Part shown: in pieces, positions 48,219-62,139 of the stretch
Layout: every line of letters begins with the position of its first letter
How positions within the stretch are numbered: position 1 is the stretch's first letter
Source: Saxidomus purpurata
Taxonomy: Eukaryota > Mollusca > Bivalvia > Venerida > Veneridae
NCBI GenBank assembly: GCA_022818135.1
Contig: JAFMSR010000005.1
Location: 25,062,906 to 25,126,905 of the forward strand
DNA: 64,000 bases
Direction: 5' to 3'
The notes under the pieces: model-generated
Databases searched by the model: none
Seen by the model: the letters and a program-made list of their open reading frames with translations, nothing else
What the model was told of the DNA's origin: nothing
Program-made: the position numbers and the translations under genes

Positions 48219-48949
48219 ATTGCTTTACTTTATGACGTTACACTAAACAAACTGTGCTACATATATCGTATATGTATAAGTATTATAGCATATAATCCAC
48301 ACTAGATGCACACGAATTGTATCAATGGTATTTGAATTACATTTTTATACAAGTCTTCAGCAGTGATAAAGTTAATGATAATATTAAAGGTATACACCCA
48401 GTTTCAAAGTTTTTAATCAACTTTTTAAAAAATAATTTTACATTTAAAGACGTATGGAATTTTAAAACAAAACTTTGCATAAAATTAAATACTACAATTT
48501 AGATGTAATGTGATTGAAATTTTTTTTAAACGTTGCTCATTTTCTAACAAATGACCTGTAAACACTGGATGCACCTCGTTTTGAAGTAAAAGTTACGCCC
48601 CACCACATTAAGATACTCTTTTACTAGGTACTAAGTGTTGCGATTTCGTCTTAAAGTTGAAGTTATGGGGGGGTCTTTATAAAACGTTCTTCGCCGTCTA
48701 CTTACCAAGCTGTTGCTATTTTTGTATAAACTTCCTGAAATACTTATTTTATGTGTAAGTGTGAGTAATTTAAATTTCTTATTACAACCTATACTTTTTT
48801 TCCTGCTTTTTAAAAAAAACAAGTAGACACCTTTCACATTTCTTTTATATATCATATTTCAAAAATAGAGAAAATATCTAAATGTTTTGTTATTGCCAAG
48901 GGGAAAAAAGAAGTTTGTACTTTGTCCATTGGTTTCTGCTCCATTTAGA

Positions 48950-49263
48950 TTTACTTTAGAGTCCGTTGATCACTTTGGATTAACTGAGATAGTAAAATAA
49001 ATATTCTGATAGGATTATTATAAAAACATGTTCTATTTACTCTAAGACAATGTTGACATATGCCTTTCTTTCGTATTCAAGTCGTTTCTTCACGAAAAAG
49101 AGTTGCAAGAAGCCTTTCCTTTTTTGCAATATCACTGAAAAAACACTGTATCTTTCCGACATGTACATGTCGATTTAAAAAGCAAGATACAAATAATGTC
49201 ATTTCCGCTGGTAAGACATCTGTCTTGGTATAAAAAGAGCTACTTGTAATTGTGATCCCGGGG
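48950..49263. repeat. Upstream block shared by P450 genes A and C (copy near C)
   Basis: Counterpart of 13250-13595, about 0.75 kb upstream of the gene C start. Conserved words include ACTCTAAGACAATGTTGACA, AAGCCTTTCC, TTTGCAATATCACTGAAAAA and GTAAGACATCTGTCTTGGTA. Candidate regulatory block or duplication remnant. Confidence 0.65.
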
Positions 49264-52200
49264 CTTTAAAAAGCGTAACACACAACTGTTATTTTTTAGT
49301 TAATTTCCTAAGGGGAATTAAAAAAGATAAGTATATGTATGTGTTATAATGATAATTACAACACTGTCAACGAGAGAGCTAACATTGCATGATTTTTGAC
49401 GTCAGAATAGAAACTGATAAAATTCACGTCCTGTCCATACCTTACAGATAGTAACAAATTAAATGTAAACATTTTGTTGTTTTTTTTGTGATACATGTAT
49501 GTCTTTTATATAGTTATTGGATTTACTTTGCAACCGAAAACTGTCTGTCCATTTCTGTATTCATGTGAGCCAGCTTGCTCTTGATAAACAACCGATATTT
49601 ATGCATGTACATCAAGCGAGCTCTGAGTCACAATCGGAACACACTCGGCTTTTCCGTAGAAAACTTTCTTTCAAACAAGCGAGGTTCCGATTGGTAGTTC
49701 GAATGTATTTACTGATTTATTATTGTATTTAGAACTATTAATTAAGAACTAAACAACCAGTCACATTCTATATTCAACTACTGCTCTGGATACTTAAAAG
49801 TTTAAACACATTATGTTTGGTGGTGCTGACGGTCCTCGTTTTTTTTCATTTCTTTCATTTTGCACGTCAATGTGAGCTATTATGAGCGTTTAATGTCACT
49901 TTTTGAGGGCACCCTGCCTTTTTGGCCAGTCTCGAATAATACCATTCCTGTCAGTCAACTTTTCTTCTACAGTATTAAGTGTAGAATAGTTTTGATACCA
50001 AACTGTAGTAATGGGTTAAAATTATTTGGTGGTTCTAATGCTGTGATTTAGACAGCTATTATTTGTGTTCTGTCCCGAAATATACCGTTCGTATGGGATA
50101 TAACCAATCCCATTATCTTTGCATGATCGTATATATGACACGTCGTAGGAACCTGAAACAAAAAAGATCTTTGACGTAAACGGAATTAAAAGCGTAAAAT
50201 AAGGTTCAACATAATCATATACAACAATAATACGTTATGATATAATATGTGTATATGCATATATTAGTTCAATATAATATTTAAATTTCGAGACACTGAA
50301 AACGACTTTAAGCTACAGTCTATAAAGAACGGCGATAATAGCTATAGTGTTTGTGCATATTTATTGTTAATTATTCATAGCAAGTAATTGTACTAACGTC
50401 GGCCCGTGCTAACAAAAATAAAATCCCGATCGTCATCGCATGTAATAGCTGTTTTCTGCTAGGACATAATGTGAATGTAAGTGTACTCAATTTAACTCTA
50501 TCAAACAGATAAAAAGCGACGTCAAGAGGCTATTAAACGATTATTAATACTGTTAAGTATGCATTCAAGTTGTAAAAGTGGGGACAAAGAATACTAAGTC
50601 ACAATCCTACAGATATTTCTTTCAGGTAGGTCTTTGATTTGAACTTTCGATACAGGCCTAAACAGACAAAAGTTTGGTTTGCACTTAAAACGCTCTTTGC
50701 CCGATGATAACGGCAAAGATTGCTAGAAAGTGCAGCGCGGTAACTACAAACAAACTTACAAGAATTCTTATATGATGCATTGCTAAAATCCTCGGGTTTA
50801 TTCATGGCGACACTTTCATACTTTCTAACTTTACGAAACCATTTACCTTTATAAAAGGAAAATGTATTAATACCTATTAAACTCACCAAAGCTGTCAACA
50901 CAGAAAAACATGTTTAGATTCAGATAATGCATTGCTGCCAATTACGGTTTTTTATTTCCTTTTAGATAAAACATAAACCAATAAACATTTTGAGGCACAT
51001 TGGAATTAGTCTACTAATTTTAAAATAAGATGAATAATAAACATTTTCAAAACTTCTTTTCGTAAATTAACATGACCATTCATTTACATCATTCTTTGGT
51101 ATCATTAGTTATCATATAATCCATTACATGTACAATACATTTATCAGTATGAGCTGCTATTCGAGAAATATATTATTTTCAGCTGAATACTTTTCAAAAC
51201 TTCAGACACAATACATAAGAAACTGGTTTGTAATTGCCTACCTCAAGATTACCATATTTCTTAAACAGAAGGGTTTACCTGCCCATTTTCATATCACCTG
51301 GTACCGTATTATCTGTGATTTACATATTATCACAAAAAGTAATTAATACTTTTATGAAGACTGCAGCATCCTTCAAACATCTACAACCAGTACTCTTTGA
51401 AGAATTGGGATTCTTAAGGTCCTTGTATACAAAGTTCTTATTCTACAGTTTCTGTCTTAAAGACAGAAGCTTTAAAGACAGTTGACTCAAATTCTGAAGC
51501 CTTGATTGATTTTCACAAAGTTTGTGAAAATCAATCAAGGCTTCTGAATTTAAGTATACCAATTTTAGGACATTGCAGTTTATCAACAATAGTCATTGAA
51601 ATGGTTGGGTTTTTTACAGGACTATGAGAATTTGCATTATCAATATTTTGAACAACATTGTCTTAATTTGTCATTTCCGCCTTTGTAATAGTTTATAGTC
51701 TCAATGTTTCGAATGTTGCCATAGAGAACAATTCACATAATGATGATGATAATGATGTTGATGATAATGATGATGATGATGATGATTATTATTATTATTA
51801 TTATCATTATTATTACTATTAATCTCACTCTAATAAAAAAGTATTCTTTTTTTTACATGAGTGATTGATGTGTTTACTTGAATGTAAAACATATTAACTT
51901 TTTGCTTTTTCAAATGGATAGTTTTGTTTAAAAGTGGTTGAAGAGCAGAAGGAACTAATTCATACTAATTTATTTATTCTCGATTACGAAACAAGTAATT
52001 ACAACTTAGATTATACGCTCTCGAGACCCATGCCAGATGGAATCAACACCGAAGAGAGAGAGACAAATATAGCGGGTATATAGGAGTCAGCTGGTCGGTC
52101 GGTCGGTTGGTCAGTCAGTTTGAATGTTGATCAGTCAGCCGGGCTGTTGATTTTGTGTCTGCTCCATAATGTAGTGATCCCTTTGAAGGATATTCTTGGA

Positions 52201-53583
52201 ATTTTGGTCAAATGTTCATTTTATCAAGACAACGTAAAGAAGGCATATTCCAAGTCTGACGGCTCAATGTCACTTTTTAGGGGTCATTGGTTTTTCATGT
52301 GCACTCAGTATCTCTTCAGTATCTCTTGAATCCCTTGAAGGATTTTATGAAACTTGGGAACAATATCCATCTTATCAAGATGACATACAACCCCATTATC
52401 TCAAGGTCAAGGTAACACTTAGAGGTCGTTGGTTTTTAGTGTTCCATTAATTTAAAGGATTTCCATGAAAGTTTAGTCAAATGTTCATCTTATCAAGGCG
52501 GCGTGTAGAACCGATGTCACAAGCCCGCTCGGCAAGATCAAGGTCACACGTAGGGGTCATAGGTTTTATTTGTGTCCGCTCAATCTTTTATATACCTTGA
52601 AGGACTTTTGGTCAAATGTTTAACTCATCAAGATAACATGCAGAACACATATTTCAACCCCATCAGCTCACGGTCATACTTAGGGGTGATTCATTTTCAG
52701 TGTCTGCTCAATATCTTTAAGAAATGGGTTTTTGTAATCAGTAGAAATTTTGCTTCCAATTAAGAATAATATCGCTTTTGGGCGCGAATTGTAAATAAAT
52801 GGCCCTTGGCTCTTGAACTATTTACTTTATTGACATTTTGTGAAAAATAATGTGCGAACAACCTCCTTTTTCGATTTTCAGTGCTATTTGTTACGATCTA
52901 CACTAAATCACCATGTTAGTCATTAGTTGAATCTCGTTCCGTTGACCAAAACTAACTTTAACGTAAGTCAGGAGTCACAATGTCGGTTAAAAAATGGGTA
53001 GATTTTCAATATTAAAAGCTTTGCGTAGGAAAAAATGACGAAAAATACATCAAAATTTTATATGTGCGTATTTCGCTGGTAGAGAGTTAGCATGTGGTGG
53101 TGTTAAAATTAAAAGGTGGAAATATTTGAACCAGTTATGCATGTAAAACCACAATTTACATCACCAACATTCGACGTCACGTTGCTAGGAAACGAAATAA
53201 GAAAATAAAAAATAAAACGACACAATTCGGCTTGTTATAGTCCATTAGGCAATTTAGAATCGCTTTTTGACGTCTGACGTCGGACAAAGGTCGCTTACTA
53301 CCTTAAATCTGGCGAATGATATTTTGGTAAACTTGCACATGTGTTCTGTTTGTTTGTCATCGAGATAGTGTTCTTATATTATGAAATATCTTTCACTTTT
53401 TGTAACAACAACCAACAATGTTTATTTTAGATATCCAGACAATAACTGAAATTTATGGAAATGTCGCAAATAAATACAATGGAACGGTCCTTTAACAATC
53501 ACTTTTGACAACAGGAACCTGATAATGATACACTTCAAACGTCGGGATAGGAGGATGATATAATTTCACAACAAACGTCTGAA
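49264..53583. other. Intergenic region with simple repeats and a palindrome
   Basis: No gene recognised. Contains a palindrome at about 51495-51548 (TTCTGAAGCCTTGATTGATT and complement, nearly no loop) and a GAT/ATT microsatellite at 51739-51822. At 52080-52760 a repeat begins GGTCGGTCGGTCGG and carries units with TTTGGTCAAATGTTCAT..TATCAAGA and AAGGTCAAGGT, a likely non-autonomous element. Confidence 0.6.
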
Positions 53584-54236
53584 CAGATTATATTTCCGGT
53601 CATAAAAGTTTTCGGTGTGACTGGAAACATTCTAAGTGTGATTGTATTGCTGCAAAACAGTGCAACGGTAATAATTTGGATAGGGTTACAATTGCAGACT
53701 TTTCCTTATTTCTAATTTTCTTAGAAAAAATATCATGTATAATTGAAAACTTTAATCAAGAATTTGAAAATGTGTATTATGCTGTGACATCATGGCCTCT
53801 TTTCTACATATAAACGGTATTTAGTCGGTTTGTGGGCTATTCACATTGTACATGTACTATGGAAATAGTAAAATATTGAAGATATACAATTCATACATAA
53901 CACCAATTCTTCCGTTGGATTCCAAAAGTTCTTGTGATTTCCTTTAACGCTATGATAATCTGGAATCTTATAAGACGAATGAATATGAATTTGCAAACGG
54001 TACCAAGGCAAATAATAAATCAACGCAGGTTCACAATAATGCTTCTAGAAGTGGCAATTGTCTTCGTCGTCTGCTTACTTCCGGGAGATGCCTTTTAAAT
54101 TGCTTATACTGTTGTTGATGGGTTCTCATACGGGGTAAAATATGGATATTCCTATTCCGCCCTCAGTAATCTTGCAGTTTTATTTGATATGATAATTAAA
54201 TTAGTCAGTGAAATTTATAATCTATATGGCTTTTAG
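53584..54236 (+). pseudogene. Decayed class A (rhodopsin-like) GPCR
   Basis: Plus-strand fragments in different frames line up in GPCR order. TM1-like: FPVIKVFGVTGNILSVIVLL with the GN motif. TM2-like: RVTIADFSLFLIFL with the Asp. TM6-like: LLEVAIVFVVCLLPGD, frame starting 54039 and stopped by TAA at 54096. TM7-like: YSALSNLAVLFDMI. Several stops and frameshifts make it dead. The style recalls invertebrate peptide (FMRFamide-type) receptors, but the ligand class is a guess. TM3-5 are hardly recognisable. Confidence 0.6.
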
Positions 54237-54954
54237 TAAAATAGTTTCAGCTGTATACGTGGCCTTATTTTGTCAATGTATGAGACAACTGCCTGACAGA
54301 CGAAAATGAAAAATACCGGGCATTACACAGGGTTACAACCATAAATACATATTGCACGACTAGTCTTAACTGGCACAATTGTCCTCATGATGTTAGTATT
54401 CTTATTGCTTTATTTGCAGATCAAAACGGTGCCTGAATAGAAGACATGTACGACAAGAAAAAGTGTGTAAGCTATCGCCTATGACTAGCCTATGTATGTG
54501 TACAGTCGAATAATATCTTTCGATATTCTTTCAGTTCATTTTTGATGAGCACCCATCGGAAGAAATACGTTACTGCCCAGTTCAGTGGAGTAAATTTTAA
54601 AACATTTAGTATAGTCATCCTAATCTGTCACTTATATATGTATAAGAATTGTATGCTGCATTTAATGTTGGCACTGTTTCAATATAAAGTGTCTTTGTCG
54701 TTTGCCTTAAAGAATCAGAAATGAAAACTTCTGATTTGACTTTAACCTATAGATTTGATTGTCTTTATTGTTGTAATGACACGAAACAGAGTGAGGTGAT
54801 TGTGACTGGGTATAATAAGTGTTATAAGTATTTGCAGTACAGCTCATGCGACTAATGTAAGCCAATAACAAGCTGAGCCCTCCAAGTGCAAATCACCACC
54901 TCCTTCTGTTACCATATCGTATGTATGTATATTAGGGTTTTATCGTTGGTACCG

Positions 54955-55217
54955 GTTTCCCATATGACCAACGCCCCCAGAAGAGGTTAGTTATTTTAGG
55001 TTTCGGAGGATAGTGCAAGATACAGAAAGCGTATTAATTCCAGAGACACCCCTGGTTCTTTATCATGCCAGGTATATAGCACCCATACATGGGACCTCGG
55101 TTTAAGCCTCATCCGAAAGACTGTTAGTAATTTTAGTTGGTCAGCCCCGGGAATCGAACCCACAACCCCGAGGTTACAAGTCTCTTGCTCTATCTATTGA
55201 GCTAACCGGGCTGACCA
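54955..55217 (-). mobile_element. tRNA-derived SINE with a tRNA-Thr-like head
   Basis: Minus-strand head: TAGCTCAATAGATAGAGCA (A-box region), CTTGTAA anticodon-like loop (TGT) and B box GGTTCGATTCC (55160-55150). Then a core with GCTATATACCTGGCATGATA (about 55095-55050) shared with the SINE at 14740-14995. The anticodon stem pairs poorly, so this is not a functional tRNA gene. Confidence 0.75.
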
Positions 55218-58200
55218 TACCCGTTTACTTTCAACCTTAAATATTTGCCGATAGAGTGTCATGATCACTATCAGAATAAACAAATTGCTTTACAATTTGG
55301 AAGAAAGTGCGTACCTGCAACTGTAGTTTCTTTGACTCCTTCATTTTTCATTCAGAGCAAATAGGGCAGCATGCGTTATTATTATCATTTTGGAATCCAA
55401 TTTTGATGTAATGCCAGCAGGCACAAACATATTTATCTTATTGCTAAAATGGTATAGATAAAATAAAAGATCACGAGAAAGATGACAATTTTATTCAACC
55501 GGCTTTCACCAGAAGTGATATACATTTCATTCAGCAAAACAAAACCAATGTGTTCATATACTGAAAGGGGGAGAGAACTTGTTTCTTTGGATCACTTAAC
55601 AGAAATTTAACTGGCAATCGTTATCAGATATAATGTCTAAGCTTCTGTAAGATGTACAATAACCTCCAACCAGATTACGCTAACTCAGTTATTCCATGCC
55701 TACCAATTACCATGTATATTCTACGAAAGCAGCAAAACACCTGGTAACCACAGCAGAACAAGAATATATCTTAAAGTCCCATGATCACTTTGTAATTCGT
55801 ATAAAAAACAGTAAAATTTTATACATGTAATATATTGATTAAACTATGTAACGTTTACTAACACGTTTAATAAATGATGTTGCCATATGTCATTCTTTCT
55901 TATTTATAATTACTTCTTAATCAAAGCCTGCCGACATTACTATCCAGAATCGTCGTTCCTTTTTTCGCTTCCTATGCGCCATTTTATATGCTGTCCTCCT
56001 TATAGAGACTTAAGATCTAAGTACTTAGGCCGTTGTTCATGGCCGACTATTCATAAATTCAATGTATTATGTCAACTAAAAATAGGAAATGTATGTTTAA
56101 TCTTGTAAAATATACTACAGATGCTTTATGTTTGCGTAAAAACATTTTGGATAACCAATAATTATTTTGTCTTCTGATCTTTTATGTGTGTACATATATT
56201 TATACTTTGACTTTTTTTGTTGTCTTTGCCATACGTTGATCTGGTATTATGTAAATGGCCAAAGGCAAATGTTTTGTTGCTAATGCAGAATAAACTTGAA
56301 ACTTGTAAATATCTGAAAGGTCATTTGCAAACTATTAATTCATAAAGAACAAAGCGTGGCAGCAAACATCAAGAAAACATGTACGTTGTCAAGGCGACCA
56401 AACCTCTAAGTGGAAAGACTACTCCCTGATTTAATAGTCATCTTCATGTCTTGTAACACTAACCAGCATTATTTATTTTGTTTTCTTTTTTGTGATAATA
56501 TATTCAAAATTATATCACGAAATCATTCATTGTAAATAAATATTTATTTTAATTTTCATAAAAGCATTTTGTGTACACTGTTAAAATAGTCATAACAACC
56601 TTTTGTTTTTATTCTTATGCAGTTGTTTTAGATCAAACCACAAAGAATATTGGATTGATTGTATGTTATCTAAATATCTTTATTTAGAATGTAATAAGAT
56701 AATCAACCAAGTAGATTTAAGTGATACAACTGTTTTGGGTAGTTTTTAATATAACTCATCATATAAAATGTTACTGTTTGATGTTTGATGTTTTAAACGT
56801 TGAAACTGGCTCTTCCTATTATTATAGTATTTTACATGTAACAAACACTGTAGTCCCTTTGCTACATTTGGACACATTCAACCGCATTGGTTATCATGAC
56901 TCAATTTCATCTAAGTAGTTTGTTAATGTAGAAAATAAATATTTTAGATTCAACTATTTTAGAACAGGGTTATATAGAGAGCATTATTTCATGACATGCA
57001 GTGGTGAATCGAAATATAACGGTACATTACATGTATAATCTCATCATGAAACAGTGTAATTATCAAAATCTTTTACGGGAATAAACGTCAAAAAGTATAC
57101 CAAGCATAATAAATACTTAACAAAAGAAGAAGATGACGCCATTTATAAGACGTCATGTTTGTAATGCTCTCTGGTGACGTTTAAACATCTTACTGAAACA
57201 AGCTCAACAAATGAGTTATAAACATAACATGTCAAAAAGAAAATATATTGATACCGGTGTATTATAGCGTCAATCTTAACAATCAAGTTTTTACTTTTGA
57301 TAACATTTTACATAATTCAAATACCAGCCAGCATTATTTTTTGTAATAACATTTTCGGTCCGTCGAAATGTGGTACATGTATAGAGGATATTTGTTTGTT
57401 TCAGTGAAATATCGATTTTATTTCATAAGTGTGTACCAAACAACTGACATTTTCACTCGTGGCGTATTTGTTTCATTTTATGTTTTCTTGACACAATGAT
57501 CAGGACAATTTGGAATTATAGTATTTCATATTCCCCGTGGAGAACCCCGTAGTAATAACCGCATTACATGTACTTTCATCATTACCGTTAAAGCAACGAA
57601 AAACGTTCAAAAGTTTATTTCAAATAAAAGTATATAAGAAGTCATATCTATGAATTTCATCCAGTGATTCAGAAACTGAAACGTCAATTTATTAGATATA
57701 AACTGAAACAACCAAATAAACAAGTCTGCACTTCGTCACACCATGAATCGCGGAGTAATACTCAACCAGTTGTTCATTCGTATCAAAAGGTTTCTAAGAA
57801 CTGTAAAATAAACAGAGAACATATATTGGATGTATATATGTATTTTAGCGTAATTAATCACTGCCACTGTCAAGCATGTGCCTGATTTTTTTTAATGGAG
57901 GATGAGCTGAAGATTCTGAGTGTGAAATTATGGGACTTTTGTTTAGAACTTGTGATAATTGCTATGTTTTATTTCTTGTAGTTAAAAAGTATATCGGCAA
58001 AAACATTGAAAATAAAAATGGTAATCCACAGTTTTAAAACTCTGGATTATAATTCACTATAAACTCTATAATTCACAAGAAATCATAAAGCAAATGTATG
58101 TCACGAAACGCAGCTGATCTGCTACATGTATATATCAAGAAAACTGGAATTTGGCTGCCGATATGGCCGTGACTGTGCTTTAACGCGCTTAGCCCGTTTG

Positions 58201-61200
58201 CAAACGAACAAACATAAAGTCGATTCAGACGTCAATCAAACTGCGACATACAATATGTTTATGCACATAATAGTTTGTTTCTGATTTCCTATGTCCCAGT
58301 AATCCTTATACAAATAAATGCATCAAAGGATTAGATATTTTTAATTAACTTTGATTTTTTTATACTTCTCCGTGAATTGAGGCGCCAAGATCTCTAAATG
58401 GCGAAAAGCATTAAGGAACAATGTTCGTATCAAATTTATTTTGCTCAACCAAATTCACATTGCTAATATGCGGGTGTTTTTGAGTAACAATAGCAGTGTC
58501 TTCTTGTAAAAGTTACAATCGTTATAAGAAGTCTTGAAATCCTAGTATTAAGCTGTCATTTCTTGTTTTTTTTTTAATTACAGTAAAAGTTACTGAGTTT
58601 TGTTTTTTTAATTTTGACATTAATAGTTTCCAATCTCTGTCAGTATAATATGATTAATAGTGGTGCGGTGCTGTGCTGCCAAAGCGATCATGAATGTGTT
58701 GACAAAAGAAGGCAAAAGCATGCGAAGTTATTCATAGTCGCACTCAATAAATTATCAAAACGATTTTGTAAACAAACACACGAAGTTGTCGGTATAATGT
58801 CTCTTTTTGCGCTTGTTTATTTACACATTATTTGTACTATTGTAATAATCGAACATAACCTTTGAAATATACTGTTGTTTCAAAACATTTGACATAGCTT
58901 TTTTTATTTTTGTTAGAACTGGTATACATCTGATCTTAAGTAATTTTCCTTTAACAAATTTACTTTTACGTTTTTTTCTAGTAAGAGTTGAAAAAATATT
59001 GCGTTTTGATATAGTGCAATAAACAGCAATGTAAAACAGATGCAAATGTATAAATAATTGTATTGCGTTTTTGACGTTAGAATACAAGCAGATACAAAGA
59101 AAGACTTGTGTCTTTCTGACAGAACTAAATGACACATATTGTAAAGTACAATAATATTCCCTATCATAATTATGTCACTGCTACTTAAAGGATTTGCTGT
59201 ACGCTTATTTCTTCGTCCATTTGTGAACTCTAAAAACAGCATGGCAATATTGTAATTTGAGTCGCGTCACGTGACAAACTGTTATCTTGGTAAAGCAACT
59301 GAAATCGATGTGATTTCTTATACAAAAGGGACGGCTTGGAGTTCGGAGGTAATTTCTGATAATTTCTAGTTGGTTTTATTTCTTATTTCTTATTGCTTTT
59401 AAACAGTTTTCTTGATACATAGTAAGCTATTTATACATGTAACTTATTATTATCAGTTACATGCACTTTTTTATATTGTTACCTTAATAGTTAGAATAGA
59501 CGGTCGCTGTCTATGCTGACAATAAAATTATTTTAATAAGAAAATTAACAATTTCATACCATATTATTTTACGCCATCTAGAAAACCAGAACTGTATGTT
59601 ATCTTTTTTTAAATAAATTAATGTTTAATTAATGTCCCATGGTATAATGTATACGCGGTACAGCCTAATCATATTCTCATGAATCGTGTAAGAGATCTGC
59701 GTGTTTCAAGAAAAACGATCCTAACTTTGGTCTTTGGGTATCGCGGAGTGGGTTTTTCACGCTGTCAACTAACGGTTTCTTTTCAATTCTTTTAAAGAAA
59801 GTTTGATGTAAATTGAAATCATCTTTTTAGCAGATAATAAAAATATATTTACGGATAATGATCAAAACATGGAAATACTTCATCGCATTCTCGTTTGACT
59901 AAATATTGAATGTTCGTAATTTTCTATATCATTTATGGTCATTCTTTTGTTGTTAAATTAATGTCGTTTAACATAAATGAAACTGTTGGTTATTGCCAGT
60001 CTTCAGAGGAAAGTTTTTCAAAGCATCGATCAGTCTAAGTCTAACAGTTTAGTTCTTGAATTAAATGCTTTGCATGTGATCTTTCAAACTCTTCTACATC
60101 TGTAGGAAATCGTATGTTCAATAACGAATTTGAACTTTAAAACAAAATTAAACGGTTTTTTTTTCTGTATATATCAAGATTGATACCTGTATATATCAAG
60201 ATTGTACAGGTCTTGCACAGACGTACATGACTAAAATACACTGCACAGTATAAAGTATGCAACTTGCATATACTATTTTTATTTGGTCTTTCTGTATATT
60301 TCTTTTCACTTTAAATGTAGACCTTTCAATTCACAATAGAGCGGTTATAATTTTTCGATACAAGATTCTTACATGTATAATCCTTTGGTTACTTAGTGCT
60401 GTCAGCATAAATACAATTTATGTCCCGTAAAATAGTATCTTGTCGCAGTGTGTCGTGAGATAAAGTCAGTTTGATAAATCTGTTTCAAGAGTTATAACTC
60501 TTCAATCCACACACCTCTTTTAATATGCTGAGAGTCTAACCTGAAAGTCCAATGTATCCGCGTTGGTCTATTTATTAAACAATTATTGTTCTATTTCGGT
60601 GCATTTTGTGGGTTTGTTTCATCACACAATTCCCTTTCTATCGTTGCATCCTTCAAAGAAACAAAAAGTTCAATATCGTCTTAAGCAATCACTTGACTAG
60701 TTATGCCTGATTGTTCTCTGCATTGTCAACGTGTATTTAACGCACTGGTATCTTGCATAGTTATTTCATGTTATATTGAATTTCTTTAAACCTTTATTTA
60801 TTTTGTACTGTTAACAACACGATTCACCTTTCTTGGGATTAATGTAGAGTCATTTCCCTGAATACTGACTGTTTCTGATTGAATGTTTGACCAGAAAAAG
60901 GTAAATAGTAATCAGCTCCGAAATCCACGAATTCTTCGCCCAGATAGATACATCACTCTAAGGCAAGAGTCCATCTACTCATTCAAACCAACTGTAATAG
61001 AAAAGAAGAATAAAATCCCTAAACTTGCGAATATTTTAGAGTTATATATTTTTTATACTGAAGTGAAAGATATTGACCTAAAAATATTGATTGTACTAAG
61101 ATTCGCTACAGTCTCTTGCCGCATACGTGCTGTTGTGTTTTGTTTGTCTGCTTGCTAGTTATTTCTTCATTTCTCAAATCTTTGGGGACTAGCGATTTAT

Positions 61201-61285
61201 TGTTGAATATTCATCTTCATTTCTTGTAAATGCTTCAATGACTCGACATGCTAATTTTAAACAATATTAGTTTCTGTCCTGAGTT
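55218..61285. other. Intergenic, no gene recognised
   Basis: AT-rich sequence with only short ORFs lacking recognisable motifs. Minor points: a GTCACGTGAC palindrome near 59265, and a short tandem CTGTATATATCAAGATT duplication near 60164-60201. No coding support. Confidence 0.55.
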
Positions 61286-61790
61286 GGCGGTTCAGATCGA
61301 AATATCCGTCACCGAGGGTATCTGTTTTGCCAGAAACGAGGCTCTGTCGAGTTCCTGGAAAACAGTTTCCCGAGGTGACGGACCAAATGTTTCATGATAG
61401 AAACCTATTCGTGCATACCGTCTTGTAATGTGAAAAAGTTTGCTTAATGTAAAGTGATCGAAATGACACATTATAATATGAAATAAATTAACAATAGACT
61501 ATTCAAATACTGTATTCGGAAAAGTGACGTCGCAATGTTTGTCACATTACGTCACAATTATTCCACGTGAGTCATCAGGCATAGGAGGCTCCAGACTGAT
61601 TGTTTCGGTATGGGTAAAATCATCGGAAATACCGATATGCACGAATAATAGTTTCTTTCATGAAATATCCGTCACCAAGGGTAACTGTTTTGGCGAGAAC
61701 GAGGTTCTATTTGGCAAAGTGACGTCACAATGTTTATGACGTTACGTCACAAGTTATTTATGAGATTCATCTGGCATAGAAGGGACATAT
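61286..61790 (+). repeat. Duplicated module with hairpin and CRE-like sites
   Basis: Two related units: AAATATCCGTCACCGAGGGTA (61300 region) recurs as AAATATCCGTCACCAAGGGTA (61663 region), and AAGTGACGTCGCAATGTTTGT (61521) recurs as AAGTGACGTCACAATGTTTAT (61720). The first unit folds into an imperfect hairpin (61290-61395) with apex CGAGGCTCTGTCGAG, like the 30.4 kb hairpin. A short ORF over the module is not a gene. Confidence 0.6.
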
Positions 61791-62139
61791 CCTTGTAAAA
61801 ACATGTAGTAAAATGATGTAGCATTGTACCTCAAAAACACTTTCAGGCTAAGGATTACACTGCATTACATTAGCTGCTTCGGAATATGTTTTTTGTAATT
61901 ATAGCAATATTTAGCTTTCTACTTTTTCGACATATTCATATTGGAAACAAGTGCATAAAATGGCGAATTAGTTGTAGATATTGTAAAAAATGACATAATC
62001 TTCATTACATAGATCTAGGTTATTCACGTCATAATATAAGATGTCTATATGTTTTTATGTCATTTAGTTCGACATAAGTTATGGGGTATGTCCCATTAAA
62101 GGATGTAGAACTTAATGACCTAAAACCATAGATTTAGTA

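Noticed and set aside
49230..49250. TATAAAA-like word in the block upstream of gene C
   Set aside because: It is on the plus strand, away from the gene, and not conserved in the copy at gene A.
51739..51822. GAT/ATT tract as coding for an acidic repeat
   Set aside because: It is a plain trinucleotide microsatellite with no surrounding ORF.
55136..55213. Functional tRNA-Thr gene on the minus strand
   Set aside because: The anticodon and T stems pair poorly, and the head continues into a SINE core.
58821..59242. Overlapping minus-strand ORFs of about 105 codons
   Set aside because: AT-rich frames without domains or splice context; two different frames are open over the same DNA.
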